Shown here one piece after another: positions 5,149 through 12,062 of a DNA stretch of 12,062 bases. Numbering within the stretch: position 1 is the first letter of the stretch; each line of letters begins with the position of its first letter. The notes beneath the pieces were generated by a model. That model did not search any database. It was not told the origin of the DNA and saw nothing but the letters and a program-made list of their open reading frames with translations. The DNA comes from Natronohydrobacter sp. (GTDB lineage: Bacteria; Pseudomonadota; Alphaproteobacteria; Rhodobacterales; Rhodobacteraceae), in the NCBI GenBank assembly GCA_007118445.1, contig SKRP01000306.1:1-12062 (forward strand). The letters run 5' to 3'. A program made the translations under genes and the position numbers.

Positions 5149-8100
5149 TCAATAGTCACGTTCGAAGAACAGGCCAACACTGGCGCGCCCTTCATTATCG
5201 ACCCGCCCACGCGCACTGAGCGCCGGCGTCAGGTCAATATTGATCGACACTTCGCTGCGCCCCTGCGGGCTGACCTCGACATCGGTATAGATATTCTCGG
5301 TCAGATAGCGACCCAGACGGATGGCGGTTTCCCCATCCTCGTCGGTGCGGACATCGAGATCGTCCAGCCCGACATTCTGCCGCAACCGCTCAAGCACGCC
5401 TTCGCTGCGACCCGATAGTGTGGCCAGCGAAGAGGCCAGCTGCGCCGCCTGAAACAGCGACAGCGACTCGAAGCCGCGCCCGAAGAGCAGCAGCGAGACG
5501 ACCTCTTCCTGCGGCAGTTCCGGGGTCGATTCGAAGCGGATCTCGGGCGAATCGGCGCGGCCCTCCAGCACGATCCGGGCCGTGACGCCGCTGCGTTCGG
5601 TCGAGGCGATCAGCCGCACATAGGGCACGAAATCGCCTTCGAGACTGGCAAAGCCTTCATTCAGGGTGAAACGGTTGCCCAGCAGATCCAGCCGCCCCCG
5701 GATCAGACCGAACTGGCCGATGGGGATGACATCGGCTGTGGTGCCGGTCAGGCGCAGCGTGCCGCCGAGTTCCGCATCCAGCCCGCGCCCACGCAGGAAG
5801 ATGCGCGCGGGCGCGTCGATGCTCAGGTCCAGCCGGGGCGGGTTGGGGGTGCGGCCAAAGGTTTCACCGGCAAAAATCCCGGCCCGGCCGCGCGTCGCGC
5901 GCGCGTCTGCGCTGTCGCCCTGATGGATGATATTGGGCGGGATGAAGCCGCGGCTGGCCAGACCCACGCGCGGGATACGAATCTCGGTGCGCCCCAGCGA
6001 CAATGCGCCGGTGATGTCCCGGTCGCCATTCAGCGCGCCGGTGATGGCCAGATCGCCGGAAACCTCGGTTTCAAACAATTGCGGATTGATGATGCGCAGA
6101 GCATTCAGGCTGGCGCGCAAATCCGCCATGACCAAATCCCCGAGCGTGACCGTCCCGTCCAGCCCGACACTGCCGCCCGACGCGGAATTGCCGCGCACGC
6201 TGATTGTGCTGCGCGGGCCTTCAAGCTGCGCTGTGGCGGCAATATCGGTTATGCGCAGATTGTTGCGCGGCAGCACCAGCGTGGCCCCTGTCACCTCGGC
6301 CGTGCCCCGGAGGGATGACAGCGCCAAGGGGCCATTGAGGGCCACGTCGAAACGCGCAGGCCCCTGAATCGAGTTCGGCTCCAGCCGGGGGTTGATCAAG
6401 GCCAGATCGGTGCCGCCGGTCGCGCGCAGCGCCCCGGTCAGATCGGTGGCGACACTGCCACTGACCTGCGCATTCAGGCTGGCCGGGCCCGTGATCCCGA
6501 GATCGAGCGCATAGGCCCCGCCCGTGTCGCGCGCGCTGCCCGACAGCGTGACCGCCCCGGTGATCCCCGGCACCAGCACAGCCAGATTGTTCAGCCGCGC
6601 GTCGATCTGCAAATCCGGGCGGCCCTCGGTGATGCGCCCGGTGACCGTGCCGTTCAACTGTGACCCGGCCAGTTCCAGCGATTCCAGCAATATCTCATCG
6701 GGGCGCTGTGTCACTCTTGCGTTCAGCCGGTGGGTGCCGGCCAGCAGGTTGTCCGCCGCTGCCGCACCAAGGCGCAGGTTATTGGCCACAGCATCGAGCG
6801 TGACATGCCGTGCCTCACCCTCTTCGCGCAGGCTGGCCTCGGCAGTGATGCGCCCGCCGAAACCGGGACGGATCGCCGCCAGATTTGGCAGGCTGGCCTG
6901 CAGCGCGAGCCGCGAGGCACCAGGGTCAAACCGCCCTTCGGCGCTGGCCTCGATCGCGCTGTTGGACAGGCTGAGACTGGTCAGATCAAAAGCCGCGCCA
7001 TCGCGCTGCCCGTCCAGCGCCAGCCGTGTCTCGCCGCGCAGCAGGCGGTTCGCATCGGCCTGCCCGACAGTCAGGTCGCGCGCCATGGCCTCGAGCGTCA
7101 GCCGTTCGGCCTCGCGCGGGCCGCGCAGCGCGACCTGAGCATCGAGCGCACCGCCGAAATCGCCGCCCAGAACCGAGATATCCGCGAAATCGACCTCGCC
7201 GCGCAGGTCGATATCATTTTCGGTGATGGTGCCGCGCAGATCGCTGCGCAGGGTGCGGGCCTCGGCCTGCAGACGGCGCAGCTCTATCGTGCCATCCGCG
7301 CCATGCGCATCAATCGTGATCTGGCTGCGCCCGGATAAAAGCGCGTCCAGTTCCGACTGATCAAGGGTCATGTCCTGCCCCGAGATTTCAGCAGCGATCA
7401 TGAAACGGTCGCGCTCTGGCCCGACCGTCGCATCAAGCTGCGCGCGCACTGCGCCCGAGAGCGGACGCCCGGCCAGCGTGGACAGGCGCGAGATATCGCG
7501 GAAATCGCCCCGCGCATTGGCAAAGACGACGCCCTCATCCAGCCGCGCGCGGCCATTGAGCGCGTAATCGCGGCCCTCTAACAGGAAACCGGGCAGCAGC
7601 AGAGGCCGCCCCTCGCGCCAGATCAGCGACACCGAGCCGGAGACCGAATTGCCCAGCGCGTCCTGCAGCCCGGGATCCGCTGCGGCCAGGCCCAGCGCCG
7701 AGAAGTCGATCAGCGCGTCGATCACGTCGATATCTTCGCCGAAGCCTTCCGAGCTGATCCGCCCGATCCCGTTCACGAACAGGCTTTCGACCGCGAAATC
7801 CTTGTTGTCGAAACCCAGCAGATCAAGGACCAGCTCCCAGTCCTCATTTTCCGAGGCATCGAACCCAAGCCGCAGATTGGCGCTCTCGATGCTGGTGCGC
7901 GCGCCTCCGACCGGCAGAAGCACGCGTGCGCCCGCCGGATCCTCGACACGTCCGCGCAGGTCGATCAGCTCGGGCAACCCGTCCACGCCCAGATAGAAAC
8001 GCCCGCTGAGCCCCAGTTTCTGCGTCTCGATATCCAGATCGTCGAGCCACAACCGACCGTCCTCGAACCGCCGCGCCTGTGTGCGCAAACGGCTTTGAGG

Positions 8101-9006
8101 GCCAAAAAACGGATGGAAATCTGCATCCAGCAGCGGGCGCAGATCACCACTGAGATCCAGCCGGACCGCCTGGGCAACATCGGGTTGCGTGGTCTGGAAC
8201 TGAAACTCGCCTGCGACGCGCGGCGCACCGTCTGTGGCCAGAGCGATATCTGCCGTGAAATCCGATATCGGTCCCTCGCCCGCGATGGTCAGGGCCGCAG
8301 CGGGTGCATCCGGGATGTCAAGCAGCGACACGGCGATCCCGCCTGCGGCTTCCTCGACGGCCAGATCAAGCGCAAGGACACGGGTAGCATTTGAAAACGC
8401 CCCCTCCAGCCGGATCAGACCCTCGATTTCGTCGATACGTTCGATCCGCAGACTGGCATTGCCGTCACCTCTGGCCAGTCTGGCATTGCCCTGTACAGTC
8501 GCGCGCAGCTCCTGGCCCAGTAAATCCGCGCCGAGAATCACCTCATCGATCTGCATCTGACCCAGATTGACAGAGACCGGCAATTCCGGCAGCTCGAAAC
8601 GCGGCAGGGTGAAAAGCTCGTCACTGCTGTCATCTTCCTCGCCCACAGGGGCGCGCAACACAGTCACACGGCGAGCGGATAGCTCGGCAATCTCGATTCG
8701 CCGCTGGAACAGGGCCGAGCGGTTCCATTGCAGTGCTGCATCCTCGATCAGCAGCCAGACGCCCTCATCATCCTCGATCGACATCTGCTCGAATGTGGCG
8801 CGCGAGGACAACGCACCGCGAAAGCCGCCGATCCGCACGTCACGCCCTGCCCCCGACAGGCTGTCCTGCAAGAGTCGCGTCAGATAGCCCACATCGGATT
8901 CGCCTGCGCGCGGCAGCAGCCCTTCACCTTCCTGCGCCTGCGCGACAGGGGCCCAGAGCAGCGCCAGACCAAGGATGGCAGCGGATATGATTGTCAAGGC
9001 ACGCAT
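5149..9006 (-). CDS. tamB: TamB, translocation and assembly module inner-membrane/periplasmic subunit
   Basis: A 1285-residue protein of the TamB/DUF490 family, which bridges the periplasm as a long beta-groove, works with TamA in outer-membrane protein assembly, and has been linked to lipid transport between membranes. The C-terminal family domain is clear: GQFGLIRGRLDLLGNRF (1097-1113), LPQEEVVSLLLFG (1164-1176), LTENIYTDVEV (1235-1245), and the end FFERDY with an aromatic last residue. The middle is beta-rich with alternating hydrophobics and contains three roughly 99-residue tandem units (about 535-832). The N-terminus is hydrophobic (residues 3-22) and followed by VAQAQEG, which reads like a cleavable signal peptide rather than the usual uncleaved anchor. 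The ATG overlaps the tamA stop by one base (TGATG), implying coupled translation. Length is near the E. coli protein. Confidence 0.96.
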   Translation of the reverse strand: MRALTIISAAILGLALLWAPVAQAQEGEGLLPRAGESDVGYLTRLLQDSLSGAGRDVRIGGFRGALSSRATFEQMSIEDDEGVWLLIEDAALQWNRSALFQRRIEIAELSARRVTVLRAPVGEEDDSSDELFTLPRFELPELPVSVNLGQMQIDEVILGADLLGQELRATVQGNARLARGDGNASLRIERIDEIEGLIRLEGAFSNATRVLALDLAVEEAAGGIAVSLLDIPDAPAAALTIAGEGPISDFTADIALATDGAPRVAGEFQFQTTQPDVAQAVRLDLSGDLRPLLDADFHPFFGPQSRLRTQARRFEDGRLWLDDLDIETQKLGLSGRFYLGVDGLPELIDLRGRVEDPAGARVLLPVGGARTSIESANLRLGFDASENEDWELVLDLLGFDNKDFAVESLFVNGIGRISSEGFGEDIDVIDALIDFSALGLAAADPGLQDALGNSVSGSVSLIWREGRPLLLPGFLLEGRDYALNGRARLDEGVVFANARGDFRDISRLSTLAGRPLSGAVRAQLDATVGPERDRFMIAAEISGQDMTLDQSELDALLSGRSQITIDAHGADGTIELRRLQAEARTLRSDLRGTITENDIDLRGEVDFADISVLGGDFGGALDAQVALRGPREAERLTLEAMARDLTVGQADANRLLRGETRLALDGQRDGAAFDLTSLSLSNSAIEASAEGRFDPGASRLALQASLPNLAAIRPGFGGRITAEASLREEGEARHVTLDAVANNLRLGAAAADNLLAGTHRLNARVTQRPDEILLESLELAGSQLNGTVTGRITEGRPDLQIDARLNNLAVLVPGITGAVTLSGSARDTGGAYALDLGITGPASLNAQVSGSVATDLTGALRATGGTDLALINPRLEPNSIQGPARFDVALNGPLALSSLRGTAEVTGATLVLPRNNLRITDIAATAQLEGPRSTISVRGNSASGGSVGLDGTVTLGDLVMADLRASLNALRIINPQLFETEVSGDLAITGALNGDRDITGALSLGRTEIRIPRVGLASRGFIPPNIIHQGDSADARATRGRAGIFAGETFGRTPNPPRLDLSIDAPARIFLRGRGLDAELGGTLRLTGTTADVIPIGQFGLIRGRLDLLGNRFTLNEGFASLEGDFVPYVRLIASTERSGVTARIVLEGRADSPEIRFESTPELPQEEVVSLLLFGRGFESLSLFQAAQLASSLATLSGRSEGVLERLRQNVGLDDLDVRTDEDGETAIRLGRYLTENIYTDVEVSPQGRSEVSINIDLTPALSARGRVDNEGRASVGLFFERDY
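6511..7404 (-). repeat. tamB: Three ~99-residue tandem units inside TamB
   Basis: Units start at about residues 535, 635 and 734. Each begins with a strand (for example RLTLEAMARDL, HVTLDAVANNL), then a DxLL-G segment (LDALLSG, ANRLLRG, DNLLAG), a later LxSLxLxxS or equivalent, and a closing NLAxLxPGxxG-like segment. Units two and three are clearly alike; unit one is more diverged. They match the repeating beta-groove architecture described for TamB-like bridge proteins. Confidence 0.7.
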
Positions 9007-10856
9007 CAGAACGCCTGCCCGATCCCGAGATAAAGCTGAAAGCCCCGCCCTGTACTGCCTGCAACCGGGTAGCCGACATCCAGCCGCAAGGGGCCGATGG
9101 GCGTGTCATAACGCAGGCCCAGCCCGGCCCCGGCATGCCAGTCTGACGGGCCTGAAAACGTCCCCTCCGACACATAGCCCGCATCGGCAAACGCCACGAG
9201 GCCGATCGTGTCCGTGGCGCGCATCCGCATTTCGCCTGACAGCGCGGCAAAGCCCTTGCCCCCGGAGCGAACACCGCCGACTTCCACCCCGAGCGCGCGG
9301 AAGGGCTGACCCCGCACGGTCCCGCCACCGCCCGAATAGAACAGAAAGTCGCGGGGCGTGCTGTCAATCTCTGCGCCCAGGATCGCCCCGATCTGCGCGC
9401 GTCCGGCCAGCACGAAGCGGTCCCCTGCGCCAAAGCCGCGATAGGCACGCGTATCAGCTGTTACGCGCGCGCCGCTGTCAGTGCCCTGCAGACCCAGAAA
9501 CGGTGTCAGCTCGCCTTGCAGGTAGAAGCCGCTTGCCGGGTTGCGGTCACTGTCGCGGCGGTCCCATGTGGCCTGAAGCGGCAGCAGCAGCAGACGGTAA
9601 TCCCGCCTGATCCCGAAGCCGGGGCCGAAATTCGCGCGCTCAGCCAGAAAGCCCACGCCGCCGCCAAAGGTCAATGTATCGCTGTAGCGATGCTCCAGCC
9701 CCAGATCGAAGCGCAGGCGGCGGGCCTCGAAATCGCGTTCATTCTCGGTTTCGATCAATGTGCCGAATTTCAGCGTGGTGTCCGGGGTCAAGGTAGCCGG
9801 GCGGGCATATTCGAGCGCCAGTTTGTAATCGAGCTTGCCGCGATTTCCACCGATACCGCCGATCATGCCCTCGATGCGGAAGCGTTCAGCCCCGCCCAGC
9901 AGGTTGCGATGCAGCCAGAAGGCACCGACCTGGCCGCCGTTTTCGGTTTCGTATTCGATAGAGGCCCCGATCCGGCGCATGGGGGCCTCGACAAGGCTTG
10001 CGTTAATGTCCAGCGTGCCGTCGGGATTGACCTCCTCGGCGTCGCGCAGGGCAACAGAGGAAAACGTGCCTGTTCGCCGCAGCCTTTCGGCAGCGCGCTG
10101 GATCTCGCGCGGGGAATAAACATCGCCAGTGGGCAGCCCGGCGATCTTCTCGATGCGCGCAGCACGGGTGCGGGCCTGACCATCGGGGCGCAGCTCTCCG
10201 AAGCGCAGGCGCGGACCCGGTGCGATCTGGACCGCGACATCAAGCGTGTTGCCCGGATGGCGCGCAGTGATCTGCTGATCCGTGGGTTCGGCGCGCGCAT
10301 GGCCCTGATCGCGCCAGCCTTCGACCGCGCGCGCTGTGGCCGAACGGATCACGGTCGAGCGCGCAGTTGATCCCGTGGCGAAACCCGAGGGCAGTTCCGT
10401 ATCCGCAGCCACAGGGCCAAGCTCGGTGCGTCCGAAAGCAAAGGCCGGGCCAGCGGTCAGGATGACCTCGATGCGACGAATCGTTTCCGGCGGGTTGAGT
10501 GGCGAGATATCGGCGGCCTCGCGCCCGTCTATCATGACGGAAATCACCGGTGCGTAAAAACCCTGCTCATAAAAGATGCCGATCAGCTGACCATATTCGG
10601 CCCGTGCGATGCTGTAGACCTCGAAAGCATCGGTGATGCCTTCGGCATTCGCAGCCTGCAGAAGTGACGAGCGACTCAGCGCGGTTTCCAGCGCGGGCGA
10701 TCCGCCCTGGACGCGAAAATCCAGCTGGTCGAACGCGTCCGCGCGCTGCGGGGTCAAGCCCGCTATCAGGATCAGTGTCGCACCCACCCAAAGGATGGCG
10801 CGGGAAATGGCGGACTGGATTAGGTCAACTGGCACGCGCGCGTCTCTGCTCCACAT
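9006..10856 (-). CDS. tamA: TamA, Omp85-family outer-membrane assembly protein
   Basis: A 616-residue protein with a signal peptide (hydrophobic core about 21-35, likely cut after ADA, residue 41). Three POTRA domains span about 44-290; the third is clearest (FGELRPDG to NASLVEAP, with SPREIQRAAERLRRTGTF at 248-265). A 16-strand-type barrel follows, with HRNLLGGAERFRIEG (316-330), the loop-6 Omp85 motif TVRGQ (513-517) after GGGG, and a C-terminal beta-signal ending in phenylalanine (LYLGIGQAF). It is expected to insert in the outer membrane and act with TamB. The ATG at 10856 was chosen because the signal peptide begins just after it; its ribosome site is weak, and an in-frame upstream extension of 44 residues into the ahcY promoter region looks non-coding. 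It is probably the first gene of the run tamA-tamB-crotonase. Confidence 0.94.
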   Translation of the reverse strand: MWSRDARVPVDLIQSAISRAILWVGATLILIAGLTPQRADAFDQLDFRVQGGSPALETALSRSSLLQAANAEGITDAFEVYSIARAEYGQLIGIFYEQGFYAPVISVMIDGREAADISPLNPPETIRRIEVILTAGPAFAFGRTELGPVAADTELPSGFATGSTARSTVIRSATARAVEGWRDQGHARAEPTDQQITARHPGNTLDVAVQIAPGPRLRFGELRPDGQARTRAARIEKIAGLPTGDVYSPREIQRAAERLRRTGTFSSVALRDAEEVNPDGTLDINASLVEAPMRRIGASIEYETENGGQVGAFWLHRNLLGGAERFRIEGMIGGIGGNRGKLDYKLALEYARPATLTPDTTLKFGTLIETENERDFEARRLRFDLGLEHRYSDTLTFGGGVGFLAERANFGPGFGIRRDYRLLLLPLQATWDRRDSDRNPASGFYLQGELTPFLGLQGTDSGARVTADTRAYRGFGAGDRFVLAGRAQIGAILGAEIDSTPRDFLFYSGGGGTVRGQPFRALGVEVGGVRSGGKGFAALSGEMRMRATDTIGLVAFADAGYVSEGTFSGPSDWHAGAGLGLRYDTPIGPLRLDVGYPVAGSTGRGFQLYLGIGQAF

Positions 10857-10908
10857 GGCTCGACAATTGCAGATTGGCCGCGCGCCTACAACTGCAAACG
10901 CGGCACAA

Positions 10909-10929
10909 GTCGCACAGGTTCCCTGCGAC
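10909..10929. promoter_or_regulatory. Dyad GTCGCA-N9-TGCGAC in the tamA/ahcY divergent region
   Basis: Perfect 6-bp arms at 10909-10914 and 10924-10929, ending 11 bp before the candidate ahcY -35. A third copy of the same half-site (GTCGCAG, 10967-10973) overlaps the candidate -10 and start point. The spacing suits a dimeric regulator of ahcY, tamA or both. The regulator is unknown. Confidence 0.4.
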
Positions 10930-10939
10930 CCGGCGCTGC

Positions 10940-10969
10940 CTTGCCGATGAGCCCGCCCGATGCTATGTC
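10940..10969 (+). promoter_or_regulatory. Candidate promoter of ahcY
   Basis: CTTGCCG with TTGCCG at 10941-10946, a 17-bp spacer, and TATGTC at 10964-10969 preceded by TG (extended -10). This resembles alphaproteobacterial housekeeping promoters. Transcription would start near 10976 and give a leader of about 30 nt. Confidence 0.45.
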
Positions 10970-11005
10970 GCAGCGCAAATGATCCCATGCAAGGAATGAT
11001 TCCCG

Positions 11006-12062
11006 ATGGCCGATGATTACATCGTCAAGGATATTACGCTGGCAGATTTTGGCCGCAAAGAACTGGACATTGCCGAAACCGAAATGCCCGGTCTGATGGC
11101 GCTGCGCGCGGAATATGGCGCAGCGCAGCCGCTGAAAGGCGCGCGGATCGTGGGCAGCCTGCACATGACCATCCAGACCGCTGTGCTGATCGAGACCCTG
11201 ACCGCGCTGGGCGCTGATGTGCGCTGGGCGTCGTGCAATATCTATTCGACGCAGGACCATGCGGCGGCGGCGATTGCGGCAGGCGGCACGCCGGTTTTCG
11301 CAATCAAGGGCCAGACTCTGGTCGAGCATTGGGATTATCTGGACCGCTCTTTCATGTTCCCTGAAGGCGCGAACATGATCCTTGATGATGGGGGCGATGC
11401 GACGCTCTATGTGCTGCTGGGTGCGCGGGCCGAAGCCGGGGAAGACATCATCCCTGTGCCGCAATCCGAGGAAGAAGAAGTCATCAAGGCGCAGATCCTC
11501 AAGCGCATGGCGCAAAGCCCCGGTTGGTTCACCAGGACGCGGGATGCGATCAAGGGCGTGTCGGAAGAAACCACGACCGGCGTGCATCGTCTCTATGAAC
11601 TGCACAAGACGGGCCAGCTGCCTTTCCCGGCGATCAACGTCAATGACTCCGTCACCAAGTCGAAATTCGACAATAAATATGGCTGCAAGGAATCGCTCGT
11701 CGATGGCATCCGCCGCGCGACCGATACGATGATGGCGGGCAAGGTCGCGGTCGTCTGTGGCTATGGCGATGTCGGCAAGGGCTCTGCCGCCAGTCTGAAG
11801 GGGGCAGGCGCGCGCGTGATCGTGACGGAAATCGACCCGATCTGCGCATTGCAGGCCGCGATGGACGGGTTCGAGGTTACGACGCTGGAAGATGTGGTCA
11901 GGACTGCCGATATTTTTGTGACCACCACCGGCAACAAGGATGTGATCCGCATCGAGCATATGCGCGAGATGAAGGACATGGCGATTGTCGGCAATATCGG
12001 CCATTTCGACAATGAAATTCAGGTTGCCGCGCTGAAGAACCACAAATGGACCAATATCAAGG
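11006..12062 (+). CDS. ahcY: S-adenosyl-L-homocysteine hydrolase (3' partial)
   Basis: 352 codons are visible of a family that usually has about 465 residues; the frame is still open at the window end. The enzyme splits S-adenosylhomocysteine reversibly into adenosine and homocysteine in the cytoplasm, keeping the methyl cycle running and removing an inhibitor of methyltransferases. Visible residues: SLHMTIQTAVLIETL (51-65) with His53, SEETTTGVHRLY (186-197) with Glu188, NDSVTKSKFDN (213-223) with Lys218 and Asp222, Cys227, the NAD-binding GYGDVGKG (252-259), Asp277 at the end of the second strand, and GNIGHFDNE (329-337). The insert at about 143-185 (EEEEVIKAQILKRM and around) is typical of the bacterial and plant form. 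The ATG at 11006 has AAGGA (10991-10995) upstream. It is divergent from tamA. Confidence 0.97.
   Translation, partial: MADDYIVKDITLADFGRKELDIAETEMPGLMALRAEYGAAQPLKGARIVGSLHMTIQTAVLIETLTALGADVRWASCNIYSTQDHAAAAIAAGGTPVFAIKGQTLVEHWDYLDRSFMFPEGANMILDDGGDATLYVLLGARAEAGEDIIPVPQSEEEEVIKAQILKRMAQSPGWFTRTRDAIKGVSEETTTGVHRLYELHKTGQLPFPAINVNDSVTKSKFDNKYGCKESLVDGIRRATDTMMAGKVAVVCGYGDVGKGSAASLKGAGARVIVTEIDPICALQAAMDGFEVTTLEDVVRTADIFVTTTGNKDVIRIEHMREMKDMAIVGNIGHFDNEIQVAALKNHKWTNIK

Noticed and set aside
10857..10988. 44-residue N-terminal extension of TamA
   Set aside because: It would put non-signal sequence before a normal signal peptide and cover the ahcY control region.
10921..11005. SAH or SAM riboswitch before ahcY
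   Set aside because: A GGCGCTGC string recalls the SAH riboswitch, but the flanking conserved GAGG and the partner strand are missing, and the likely promoter lies within this stretch.
10886..12043. 385-codon minus-strand frame opposite ahcY
   Set aside because: The plus strand carries unmistakable ahcY motifs through the window end; the antisense protein is His/Arg-rich without a domain.

Overview
The window looks like chromosomal DNA of a GC-rich alphaproteobacterium, most likely of the order Rhodobacterales. I base this on base composition, the protein style, the tamA-tamB pair next to ahcY, the small four-cysteine secreted protein and the DUF2946-like/PCu(A)C pair. This is judged by eye; no search was run. 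It holds ten genes, two of them cut by the window ends, and almost no spare DNA.

Left part (1-2411, plus strand): the end of a nonribosomal peptide synthetase (NRPS) gene. A flavin-dependent luciferase-like monooxygenase domain runs straight into the second half of an adenylation domain (motifs A5-A10), followed by a carrier-protein domain. The join falls where the A4-A5 interval of an adenylation domain belongs, so the oxygenase appears to be inserted inside the adenylation domain. A phosphopantetheinyl transferase gene overlaps the synthetase stop by 4 nt (ATGA) and would arm its carrier domain. This is the most unusual part of the window.

Middle (2412-3483): a 254-nt intergenic region with a candidate promoter and dyad, then a small secreted four-cysteine protein. 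Its rho-independent terminator lies inside the 3' end of a convergent low-molecular-weight tyrosine phosphatase gene.

Right part (3001-10856, minus strand): a tightly packed run read from right to left. It starts with tamA (Omp85-family outer-membrane protein) and tamB (large periplasm-spanning partner, TGATG overlap). Then come a short atypical crotonase-fold protein, a DUF2946-like secreted cysteine protein, a PCu(A)C copper chaperone with a His-rich tail, and the phosphatase. The DUF2946-like gene shows signs of a one-base frameshift near its end. A 149-nt divergent region with repeated GTCGCA half-sites separates tamA from ahcY (S-adenosylhomocysteine hydrolase, plus strand), which runs off the right end.

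Functionally, the left operon belongs to specialised metabolite synthesis. The minus-strand run combines outer-membrane assembly (TamAB) with a probable copper-handling pair. ahcY is housekeeping methyl-cycle metabolism. No RNA genes, insertion sequences, CRISPR arrays or attachment sites were seen.
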